A DNA stretch of 64,000 nucleotides. Origin: Lachnospiraceae bacterium (GTDB lineage Bacteria; Bacillota; Clostridia; Lachnospirales; Lachnospiraceae). The notes beneath the pieces are model-generated. The model saw only the letters and a list, made by a program, of their open reading frames with translations. It had not been told where the DNA came from and searched no databases. Where the stretch lies: the NCBI GenBank assembly GCA_017514845.1, contig JAFWIM010000131.1, forward strand, positions 62,001-126,000, read 5' to 3'. Each line of letters opens with the position of its first letter. Positions within the stretch are counted from its first letter, which is position 1. Made by a program: the position numbers and the translations under genes. Positions 16,721 to 23,601 of the stretch are shown here, in pieces.

Positions 16721-16755
16721 CGGGGGAAGCCTTTGCTTCCCCCGCTGTTTTTTGT
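16721..16755 (+). terminator. Rho-independent terminator after the DAACS gene
   Basis: GGGGGAAGC, CTTT loop and GCTTCCCCC, followed by GCTGTTTTTTG. Confidence 0.9.
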
Positions 16756-16787
16756 TTATCACTTTACTGTTTTACAGTGATAATAAA

Positions 16788-16817
16788 TTGACATAAAAAA
16801 CTAAACTATGCTAGTAT
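16788..16817 (+). promoter_or_regulatory. Promoter of the AGCS symporter
   Basis: Perfect TTGACA, an 18-bp spacer and TAGTAT with TGC before it (extended -10). It lies about 55 nt upstream of the ATG at 16873. Confidence 0.6.
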
Positions 16818-16872
16818 AACATGAGATTCTTAATAGAACGAAAAGCCATAACCCAAAAGAGAGGGGATTAAA

Positions 16873-18288
16873 ATGACAATTACTGACATACTCAACAAAA
16901 TCGATGACATCATGTACGCGCCGATTCTGATCATCGTCATGGCAGCGGCAGGTCTCTATTTCACGATCAGAACAAACTTCGTACAGATTCGACTTTTTAA
17001 GCACGCCTGCGGTCTCGTCATGGAGCCGCCGAAGAATGAGGACGGCAAGAGTGTCTCATCCTTCCAGGCCCTGATGGTCTCCACCGCATCCCGCGTCGGA
17101 ACGGGCAATATTGTCGGCGTATCGACCGCGATCTGTCTCGGCGGAGCCGGAGCTGTTTTCTGGATGTGGGTGATGTGCGTCATCGGTGCGGCCTCCGCCT
17201 ATATGGAGAGTACGCTCGCACAGATTTTCAAGAAGCATGACACGAACGGCGGCTTTTACGGCGGACCTGCGTATTATATTGAAAAGGCCATGCACTCACG
17301 CATCCCCGCATGCTTGTTCTCGGTATTTCTGATCCTCACCTACGCGTTTGGATTTAACCTTCTGTGCTCATATAATCTGCAGTCGACATTTGCGGCATAC
17401 AGCTGGTACAACAGCATGACTCCGGCCATCATCGGCGGTATTCTGGCAGCGCTCACCGGCTACTGCCTGTTCGGAGGCGGCAAGAGAATTGTCCATATCA
17501 CAGAGATCATCGTTCCGGTCATGGGACTTTTCTATGTGATCGTATCTCTCATCGTGCTTTTCCTGAATATCACACATATTCCGGCCATGTTCGCTGAGAT
17601 CCTGGCGGACGCTTTCAATTTCAAAGCAATCTTCGGCGGCATCTCCGGTTCCTGCATGGTTTTCGGCATCAAGAGGGGTCTTTTCTCCAATGAGGCAGGC
17701 GTAGGTTCAGCGCCGAATGCCTCCGCAGCCGCAGACGTCTCTCATCCGTCCAAGCAGGGTCTGGTCCAGACCATTTCCGTCTATATCGACACAATGCTCC
17801 TGTGCACGGCCACAGCGCTCATGTGCCTCAGCACGGGTGTCGCGCACACGCCGGAAGTGGCAGGCGCTCCGTATGTTCAGAACGCGATCTCCTCTGTGTT
17901 CGGAGGAATCGGACCGATCTTCATCACTGTTGCGATGGTCCTCTTCGCGTTCACAACACTGCTAGGCAACCTTTATTACTGCGACAACGCTCTTGCGTTC
18001 CTGAACAATAAAAATATGCCGAGTGAGATGTTCATGAAGATCTTTTATGCAGGCTGCGTCGTTGTCATCTTTGTCGGTGCGCTGCTCAAGATGGAAGCCG
18101 TGTGGGCGATCGCCGATATCACTATGGGCGGCATGACGATCATCAACCTTCCTGCCTGCGTGATCCTCGGTCATTTTGCAATCGATGCTTTGAGGGACTA
18201 TGAGAAGCAGAGGGCGGCAGGAAAGAATCCTGTATTCCACGCCAAAAACATCGGCATTGACGATCCGGACGTTACATGCTGGAAATAA
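16873..18288 (+). CDS. Sodium:alanine symporter family (AGCS) amino-acid carrier
   Basis: This 471-residue polytopic protein imports alanine, glycine or a similar small amino acid with Na+. Diagnostic segments are GLYFTIRTNFVQIRLFKH near the N-terminus, STASRVGTGNIVGVSTAI (the conserved GTGNI ion/substrate site), GFYGGPAYYIEKAM, and KRGLFSNEAGVGSAPNASAAA. Length and about eleven membrane helices fit the family. AGAGGGG precedes ATG 16873. It is monocistronic, between its own promoter and a block of hairpins. Confidence 0.93.
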   Translation: MTITDILNKIDDIMYAPILIIVMAAAGLYFTIRTNFVQIRLFKHACGLVMEPPKNEDGKSVSSFQALMVSTASRVGTGNIVGVSTAICLGGAGAVFWMWVMCVIGAASAYMESTLAQIFKKHDTNGGFYGGPAYYIEKAMHSRIPACLFSVFLILTYAFGFNLLCSYNLQSTFAAYSWYNSMTPAIIGGILAALTGYCLFGGGKRIVHITEIIVPVMGLFYVIVSLIVLFLNITHIPAMFAEILADAFNFKAIFGGISGSCMVFGIKRGLFSNEAGVGSAPNASAAADVSHPSKQGLVQTISVYIDTMLLCTATALMCLSTGVAHTPEVAGAPYVQNAISSVFGGIGPIFITVAMVLFAFTTLLGNLYYCDNALAFLNNKNMPSEMFMKIFYAGCVVVIFVGALLKMEAVWAIADITMGGMTIINLPACVILGHFAIDALRDYEKQRAAGKNPVFHAKNIGIDDPDVTCWK

Positions 18289-18373
18289 GTAAATCGCGAT
18301 TTCTGATCGCGCGCGAGCTGCGCGACGCACTCTGTGCGTCTTCCTTCGCGCAGCTCTGCGATCCACCGGAGGC

Positions 18374-18473
18374 TCAATCTTCAACACAGGGCTTTAAACC
18401 CATGTTGAAGACGAATTTGTTTTGCACATTCCTCTCATGACTGAAGTTACGAGAATCCTGTGTTGAAGATTGA
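18374..18473. repeat. 17-bp perfect inverted repeat with a competing internal copy
   Basis: TCAATCTTCAACACAGG (18374-18390) is the exact reverse complement of 18457-18473. A third, shorter copy TGTTGAAGA (18403-18411) can pair with the same left arm (18378-18386), so two exclusive hairpins are possible. Confidence 0.8.
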
Positions 18474-18489
18474 ATACGATACTTCGCGA

Positions 18490-18585
18490 AAAGAGGCTGT
18501 CGCCTAAAGACATCCCTCTATAGAGCAGTTTAATGCGTATGACATCTGCTGTATAGAGAAGACAACCTTAGGCGGCAGCCTCTTT
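18490..18585 (+). repeat. Nested hairpin element A of the GAGGCTG family (likely terminator)
   Basis: Outer arms AAAGAGGCTGTCGCCTAA (18490-18507) and its near-perfect complement (18568-18585), inner arms CTCTATAGAGCAG (18516-18528) and CTGCTGTATAGAG (18546-18558). It ends in CTCTTTATGATT. The same layout is seen at 52884-52979. Confidence 0.75.
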
Positions 18586-18634
18586 ATGATTATCGATATA
18601 CTCCAGTACGGACAGCGTATAGCAATGCGCAGCC

Positions 18635-19120
18635 TTACCCTTTGACCGCACTCATCGCACGGTCAAGAAGCAGCTGCTGCTCACGGTACGGGTCTTCTCC
18701 CTCGCTCATGGGATGGGCAAAATTGGGAGCGAGTTTATAGCCAGTCACGGTCGCGCGAACGATCTCTGTGCCAACATTGTCAGATACAAGGACGCTGTAG
18801 AAACAGGTTCGGCCGCCCTCATCAGTGCGCCTGCAGCACGCATAGAGCCGGTCTCCCCGGCATGCGTTCATAAAGCTGATGGATGACTGAAGAGTGACAG
18901 TCATAGGTCTGTCGAAGTTGGATGCTATTGCAAATGAAAAATCGACCATTGTCGAATACACAGCCCCCATCACCTTTCCGATCCCGTTACGGTGTCTCGT
19001 ATCGATCTCGAGGGAGATTTCCGAATAGCCTTCCTCAGCCTTTTCAATGACAATTCCGGTCGCGTCTGTCGCATAATGGTCGTTTCTGAAGAATTCGCGG
19101 GCACGCTCAATATAATTCAT
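18635..19120 (-). CDS. PaaI-type hotdog-fold thioesterase
   Basis: This 161-residue protein has the single hotdog layout of PaaI-family acyl-CoA thioesterases: an N-terminal helix (ARFEFF-like AREFFRNDH), a central RHRNGIGKVMGAVYSTMVDFSFAIAS that matches the usual H-N-G-x-x-HGG region, and a strand TVTLQSSISFMNAC. The canonical HGG is VMGA here, so the usual catalytic groups are altered. The ATG at 19120 follows AAAGGCGG. It is divergent from the hydroxyacid dehydrogenase. Substrate is unknown. Confidence 0.72.
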   Translation of the reverse strand: MNYIERAREFFRNDHYATDATGIVIEKAEEGYSEISLEIDTRHRNGIGKVMGAVYSTMVDFSFAIASNFDRPMTVTLQSSISFMNACRGDRLYACCRRTDEGGRTCFYSVLVSDNVGTEIVRATVTGYKLAPNFAHPMSEGEDPYREQQLLLDRAMSAVKG

Positions 19121-19154
19121 TTGTTGTTCCGCCTTTCCAAATATAATTGCAATG

Positions 19155-19163
19155 TGTTATAAT
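19155..19163 (+). promoter_or_regulatory. Extended -10 promoter for the hydroxyacid dehydrogenase
   Basis: TGTTATAAT in the divergent intergenic region, 66 nt before ATG 19229; no good -35. Confidence 0.4.
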
Positions 19164-19228
19164 CCCTTGTACATTTACATGCATTCCACATTTTATCAAA
19201 GTTTTTATATATTTGGAAGGAGCATTTC

Positions 19229-20185
19229 ATGCAGATCCTGATCACAATGCCTGTCACTGAGAAAGAGATGGCCAAATTTCACTCGGCCGCACCGGAAGCA
19301 GAGTTCATCTGCGTGCAGAATCCCAACGTCACAGAAGAAATGATCGCCTCGTCTACGGTCATTATCGGAAATGTGCCGACGAGCAAGATCAAGGCGGCGC
19401 CCGGATTAAAACTGCTCCAGCTGAATTCCGCGGGTGCAAATGAATTCTGCGTCCCCGGCGTTCTCGCACCGGAGACGGTCCTGTGCAACGCGACCGGAGC
19501 TTACGGAGTAGCCCTTGCCGAGCACATGCTGGCTCAGATCCTCATGCTCATAAAGAAGCTCGACAAGTACGAGGATAACCAGAAAAATCACATCTGGCGC
19601 GATGAGGGGGAGGTCACCGGAATCTACGGATCTACAACTCTGATCATAGGGGCAGGTGATATAGGGACAGAATTCGGAAGACGAATGGCCGCCCTGGGAA
19701 GCCGGGTCATCGGGATTCGCAGGCATAAGGTAGAACCGGCCGATTATATGGCTGCATCCGGCACAATGGAGGATATCGACCGTTTTCTCCCGGAGGCGGA
19801 TTTTGTCGCCTGCGCTCTGCCGGCAACCAGGGAGACGTACCACCTGTTCGACAGGGAAAGAGTGGGACGCATGAAGAGAACCGCGATCCTCACCAACATC
19901 GGGCGCGGCAATCTCATCGAGACCGAAGTCCTCGCGGAAGCTCTCAATAACCGTGTCATAGCAGGAGCCTGCATCGATGTCACAGATCCAGAGCCGCTCC
20001 CGGCGGACAGTATTCTGTGGGATTGTCCGAATCTGATTCTGACTCCCCATATCAGCGGCTCCTATCACCTGAGACACACCTATGACAGAATCATAGAAAT
20101 CGCCTGCAGAAATCTCTCTGCCTTCCTTGGCGGCGGGGAGCTGATCAATCAGGTGGATTTTGAGACGGGTTACAGAAAGCTGTGA
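19229..20185 (+). CDS. NAD(P)-dependent D-2-hydroxyacid dehydrogenase family protein
   Basis: This 318-residue protein has the two-domain formate/glycerate dehydrogenase fold. The nucleotide-binding motif is LIIGAGDIGTEFGRRMAALG. The catalytic region shows ILTNIGRGNLIET, then GACIDVTDPEPLP and ILTPHISG with the catalytic His. CALPATRETYHLFD is the usual Arg/Glu segment. GGAAGGAG lies 7 nt before ATG 19229. It probably interconverts a 2-keto acid and a D-2-hydroxyacid in the cytoplasm; the substrate cannot be named. queH follows in the same direction. Confidence 0.87.
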   Translation: MQILITMPVTEKEMAKFHSAAPEAEFICVQNPNVTEEMIASSTVIIGNVPTSKIKAAPGLKLLQLNSAGANEFCVPGVLAPETVLCNATGAYGVALAEHMLAQILMLIKKLDKYEDNQKNHIWRDEGEVTGIYGSTTLIIGAGDIGTEFGRRMAALGSRVIGIRRHKVEPADYMAASGTMEDIDRFLPEADFVACALPATRETYHLFDRERVGRMKRTAILTNIGRGNLIETEVLAEALNNRVIAGACIDVTDPEPLPADSILWDCPNLILTPHISGSYHLRHTYDRIIEIACRNLSAFLGGGELINQVDFETGYRKL

Positions 20186-20243
20186 TCGCATACACTTAAT
20201 GACAGCCCTGGGATGCATATTCCAAGCCGGGCAGAAGCATATC

Positions 20244-20870
20244 ATGAACAGAAAAAACTATCAGCGTGAACTGGAAAGAATAATCGAACAGAACATAAAA
20301 GAGCAGCGGGTCCCGACCCTTCTGCTGCACAGCTGCTGCGCACCCTGCAGCAGCTACTGCCTTGAGTATCTGACTCAGTATTTTTCGATAACGGATCTTT
20401 ATTACAATCCGAATATCACAGACGAGACTGAATACAGGCTCCGCGAAAAGGAGCTTTCGAGGCTGATTTCCATGCAGCCGCATCTGCACCCTGTCACTTT
20501 TCTCGCAGGTGCGTACGAGCCGGAGAAATTCCGGGAGATATCGAGGGGACTTGAAATGTGCCCCGAGGGCGGAGAAAGATGCTTTAAGTGTTATGAGCTT
20601 CGTATCCGGGAGGCTGCCGAATACGCGAGACGCGGAGGGTTCGATTTTTTTACCACGACTCTCACGATCAGTCCTCTGAAAAATGCAGAGAAGCTCAACG
20701 AGATAGGATATCGGGTAGCCGGAGAGACGGGAACCGTCTGGCTGCCGTCGGACTTTAAGAAAAAAGGCGGGTTCCTGAGATCTACCCAACTTTCCGCGGA
20801 ATATGGCTTATACAGGCAGAATTACTGCGGATGCGTGTTCTCGAAGAGAGATGCGCAGAAGCGGCAGTAA
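20244..20870 (+). CDS. queH: Epoxyqueuosine reductase QueH
   Basis: This 208-residue iron-sulfur protein reduces epoxyqueuosine to queuosine in tRNA; QueH replaces QueG in many bacteria. The family cysteines are visible: LLHSCCAPCSSYCLEYL near the N-terminus, the middle MCPEGGERCFKCYELR and the C-terminal YCGCVFSK. FFTTTLTISPLKN is also typical. ATG 20244 is chosen by homology of the N-terminus; the ribosome site (AGAAG) is weak. The frame opens at 20160 inside the previous gene. queA, the enzyme of the preceding step, is in the same window at 46995. Confidence 0.92.
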   Translation: MNRKNYQRELERIIEQNIKEQRVPTLLLHSCCAPCSSYCLEYLTQYFSITDLYYNPNITDETEYRLREKELSRLISMQPHLHPVTFLAGAYEPEKFREISRGLEMCPEGGERCFKCYELRIREAAEYARRGGFDFFTTTLTISPLKNAEKLNEIGYRVAGETGTVWLPSDFKKKGGFLRSTQLSAEYGLYRQNYCGCVFSKRDAQKRQ

Positions 20871-20962
20871 TACTGCTAAGGCGGAGGGGCAGCTATTAGA
20901 ATGCAGTAATTTCCAACATGCCGCAGGACCGCATATCAGAAAAACTCACGAGGAGGATCATT

Positions 20963-22357
20963 ATGGCACAATTATGGGGCGGACGTTTCACAAAGCAGAC
21001 AGACCAGCTTGTCTACAACTTCAACCAGTCGATCGGATTCGACCGGAAATTTTTTCATCAGGATGTGCGCGGAAGTCGCGCCCACGTGCGCATGCTGGCA
21101 AAGCAGGGAATTCTCACGGCTGACGAGAGAGATCAGATTCTCACAGGGCTTGACAGTATTTTGCGGGACGTAGATAACGGAACGCTGGAAATCGGAAGCA
21201 CTTACGAAGATATTCACTCTTTCGTTGAAGCGGTCCTGACGGAGCGCATCGGCGAAGCGGGAAAAAAACTTCACACCGGCCGCAGCCGAAACGATCAGGT
21301 CGCACTCGACATGAGACTCTACGTGAGAGATGAGATCGACGAAACGTCAGAGCTGATTCTTGCCCTGCTCGATGTGATCTGCGGCATCATGAGGGAGAAT
21401 GAGCACACATTCATGCCGGGCTTTACGCATTTGCAGAAAGCACAGCCTGTCACGCTCGCGCATCATTTCGGCGCTTATTTTGAGATGTTCCGCAGGGACT
21501 TCGATAGGATTCGCTCGATCCGACAGCGCATGAATGTCTGTCCGCTCGGGAGCGGCGCTCTCGCCGGAACGACCTATCCGCTGGACCGCGAGTACACAGC
21601 AGAGCTTCTCGGCTTTGACAGAGCCTGCGACAACTCGATGGACGGTGTCTCCGACCGAGATTACGTAATTGAATTTTTGAGTGCGCTCGCGACCGTCATG
21701 ATGCATCTTTCGAGACTGAGCGAGGAGATGATCATCTGGAACAGCAACGAGTACAGATTTATCGAACTCGATGACACATACGCGACCGGCAGCAGTATCA
21801 TGCCGCAGAAAAAGAATCCGGATATCGCCGGGCTCATAAGGGGCAAGACAGGCAGAGTATATGGAGCTCTCATGACCATGCTGACTGTCATGAAGGGGAT
21901 TCCGCTTGCCTATAACAAAGATATGCAGGAGGACAAGGAGATGACGTTTGACGCCATCGACACTACCAAGAGCTGCATTCACCTCATGGCAGGCATGCTT
22001 GCATCCACGACCTTCAACAAAGACCGCATGGCGAGATCCGCGCGCGGTGGTTTCACGAACGCAACGGACGCGGCAGATTATCTTGTCAAGAAGGGTGTGC
22101 CGTTCCGCGATGCCCACAGCATCATCGGACGGCTTGTCCTCACCTGCATCGAAAAAGACATCGCGATGGATGACCTCACTCTCGATGAGTGGAAAGCAGA
22201 GTGCGATGTCTTTGACAATGACATCTACGAGGCGATTTCCCTCGGGACCTGTGTCGAGCAGAGAATGACGAAAGGCGCTCCCGGTGCAGTGTCGGAAGAA
22301 ATTGCCGCGTCACAGCGCTTCATAGAAGATTCACGAAACTCGTTAATTGGCAAATGA
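20963..22357 (+). CDS. argH: Argininosuccinate lyase
   Basis: This 464-residue enzyme cleaves argininosuccinate to arginine and fumarate, the last step of arginine synthesis. Signatures are LWGGRFTKQTDQLVYNFNQS at the N-terminus, HTGRSRNDQVALD, and the fumarase-superfamily loop GSSIMPQKKNPD with the catalytic Ser. GAGGAGG lies 6 nt before ATG 20963. argG is not next to it, so arginine genes are dispersed here. Confidence 0.97.
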   Translation: MAQLWGGRFTKQTDQLVYNFNQSIGFDRKFFHQDVRGSRAHVRMLAKQGILTADERDQILTGLDSILRDVDNGTLEIGSTYEDIHSFVEAVLTERIGEAGKKLHTGRSRNDQVALDMRLYVRDEIDETSELILALLDVICGIMRENEHTFMPGFTHLQKAQPVTLAHHFGAYFEMFRRDFDRIRSIRQRMNVCPLGSGALAGTTYPLDREYTAELLGFDRACDNSMDGVSDRDYVIEFLSALATVMMHLSRLSEEMIIWNSNEYRFIELDDTYATGSSIMPQKKNPDIAGLIRGKTGRVYGALMTMLTVMKGIPLAYNKDMQEDKEMTFDAIDTTKSCIHLMAGMLASTTFNKDRMARSARGGFTNATDAADYLVKKGVPFRDAHSIIGRLVLTCIEKDIAMDDLTLDEWKAECDVFDNDIYEAISLGTCVEQRMTKGAPGAVSEEIAASQRFIEDSRNSLIGK

Positions 22358-22360
22358 CAC

Positions 22361-22389
22361 TTGACTTCAGGGCTTTATAAGATTAAAGT
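22361..22389 (+). promoter_or_regulatory. Possible promoter of asd
   Basis: TTGACT, a 17-bp spacer and TAAAGT (4 of 6) just after argH stops. Confidence 0.45.
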
Positions 22390-22426
22390 GTAATGTATGT
22401 CGAAATCGACGAGGAGGATATTTATT

Positions 22427-23512
22427 ATGGCAGAAAAACTTAGAGTAGGCATTCTCGGGGCAACAGGCATGGTCGGCCAGCGCTTCATCACACTTCTCGC
22501 TGACCATCCGTGGTATGATATAAAAGTCCTTGCGGCCAGCAGCCGGAGCGCAGGCAAGACTTACGCGGAAGCGGTAGGCGACAAGTGGAAGATGGACACT
22601 CCGATGCCGGAATTCGTTAAAGACATGATCGTAAAGAACATCGATGAGATCGAGGATGTGACATCCCAGGTTGATTTTGTGTTCTCTGCTGTCAATATGA
22701 AAAAGGACGAGATCCGCGAGATCGAGGAAAAATACGCAAAGACAGAGACACCTGTCGTCTCCAACAACAGCGCGCACCGCTGGACACCGGATGTCCCGAT
22801 GGTCATCCCGGAAATCAACCCACAGCACTACGAAATAATTGAAGCCCAGAAGAAGCGTCTCGGCACGACACGCGGTTTTATTGCCGTAAAGCCGAACTGT
22901 TCGATCCAGAGCTACATTCCGTGCCTTGCCGCATGGAAAGAGTTCGAGCCGACTAAGGTCGTCGTCTCCACATATCAGGCAATTTCCGGAGCGGGCAAAA
23001 CGTTTAAGGACTGGCCGGAAATGATCGGCAACATCATCCCGTATATCGGCGGTGAGGAAGAGAAGTCCGAGCAGGAGCCGCTGAAGGTTCTCGGTCACAT
23101 CGAGGGCGGTGAGATCGTCAAGGCAGAGAGCCCGGTGATCTCCGCACAGTGTATCCGTGTTCCGGTTCTCAACGGTCACACAGCGACCGTCTCAATCAGC
23201 TTTGCGAAGAAGCCGACAAAGGAAGAACTCATCGACCGGATCGTGAACTTCAAGGGTCTGCCGCAGAAATACGAGCTTCCGCACGCTCCGAAGCAGTTCG
23301 TCCAGTACCGCGAGGAAGACAATCGTCCGCAGGTACTCGAGGACGTAAACTATGAGGGCGGCATGGGCGTAACAATCGGCCGTCTGCGCGAAGACAATAT
23401 CTTCGATTTCAAATTCGTCGGCCTTTCCCATAACACACTGCGCGGCGCTGCCGGCGGTGCTGTCGAGAGCGCTGAGATGCTCACTGCGCTCGGCTATATC
23501 AAGGCAAAGTAA
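22427..23512 (+). CDS. asd: Aspartate-semialdehyde dehydrogenase
   Basis: This 361-residue NADP enzyme makes aspartate semialdehyde for lysine, threonine and methionine synthesis. It has the dinucleotide loop GILGATGMVGQRF, the active-site Cys in VKPNCSIQSY, and the late HNTLRGAAGGAVESAEML. The length and the insert-rich middle suit the archaeal/Gram-positive long type rather than the E. coli type. GAGGAGG precedes ATG 22427. A terminator-like hairpin follows. Confidence 0.95.
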   Translation: MAEKLRVGILGATGMVGQRFITLLADHPWYDIKVLAASSRSAGKTYAEAVGDKWKMDTPMPEFVKDMIVKNIDEIEDVTSQVDFVFSAVNMKKDEIREIEEKYAKTETPVVSNNSAHRWTPDVPMVIPEINPQHYEIIEAQKKRLGTTRGFIAVKPNCSIQSYIPCLAAWKEFEPTKVVVSTYQAISGAGKTFKDWPEMIGNIIPYIGGEEEKSEQEPLKVLGHIEGGEIVKAESPVISAQCIRVPVLNGHTATVSISFAKKPTKEELIDRIVNFKGLPQKYELPHAPKQFVQYREEDNRPQVLEDVNYEGGMGVTIGRLREDNIFDFKFVGLSHNTLRGAAGGAVESAEMLTALGYIKAK

Positions 23513-23541
23513 TATTCTTTTTCCGGAACTATGTAGAACAC

Positions 23542-23582
23542 AGGGCTTATGCTGCCAGACGGCGGCAAAAGCCCTCTTTACA
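23542..23582 (+). terminator. Probable terminator after asd
   Basis: GGGCTT...GCTGCC-AGAC-GGCGGC...AAGCCC stem followed by TCTTTACAATT; the T run is weak. Confidence 0.5.
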
Positions 23583-23601
23583 ATTAAGGAGATGAATCCA
23601 A

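Larger units (their letters stand above)
18289..18634. other. Gene-free 346-nt block made of successive inverted repeats
   Basis: No coding capacity is supported. It contains, in order: a CGCGAT hairpin (18295-18311), a GAGCTGCGCG/CGCGCAGCTC hairpin with an inner GACGCAC-TCT-GTGCGTC stem (about 18315-18355), a 17-bp perfect inverted repeat (18374-18473) and a nested terminator-like hairpin (18490-18585). Separate entries cover the last two. Confidence 0.7.
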
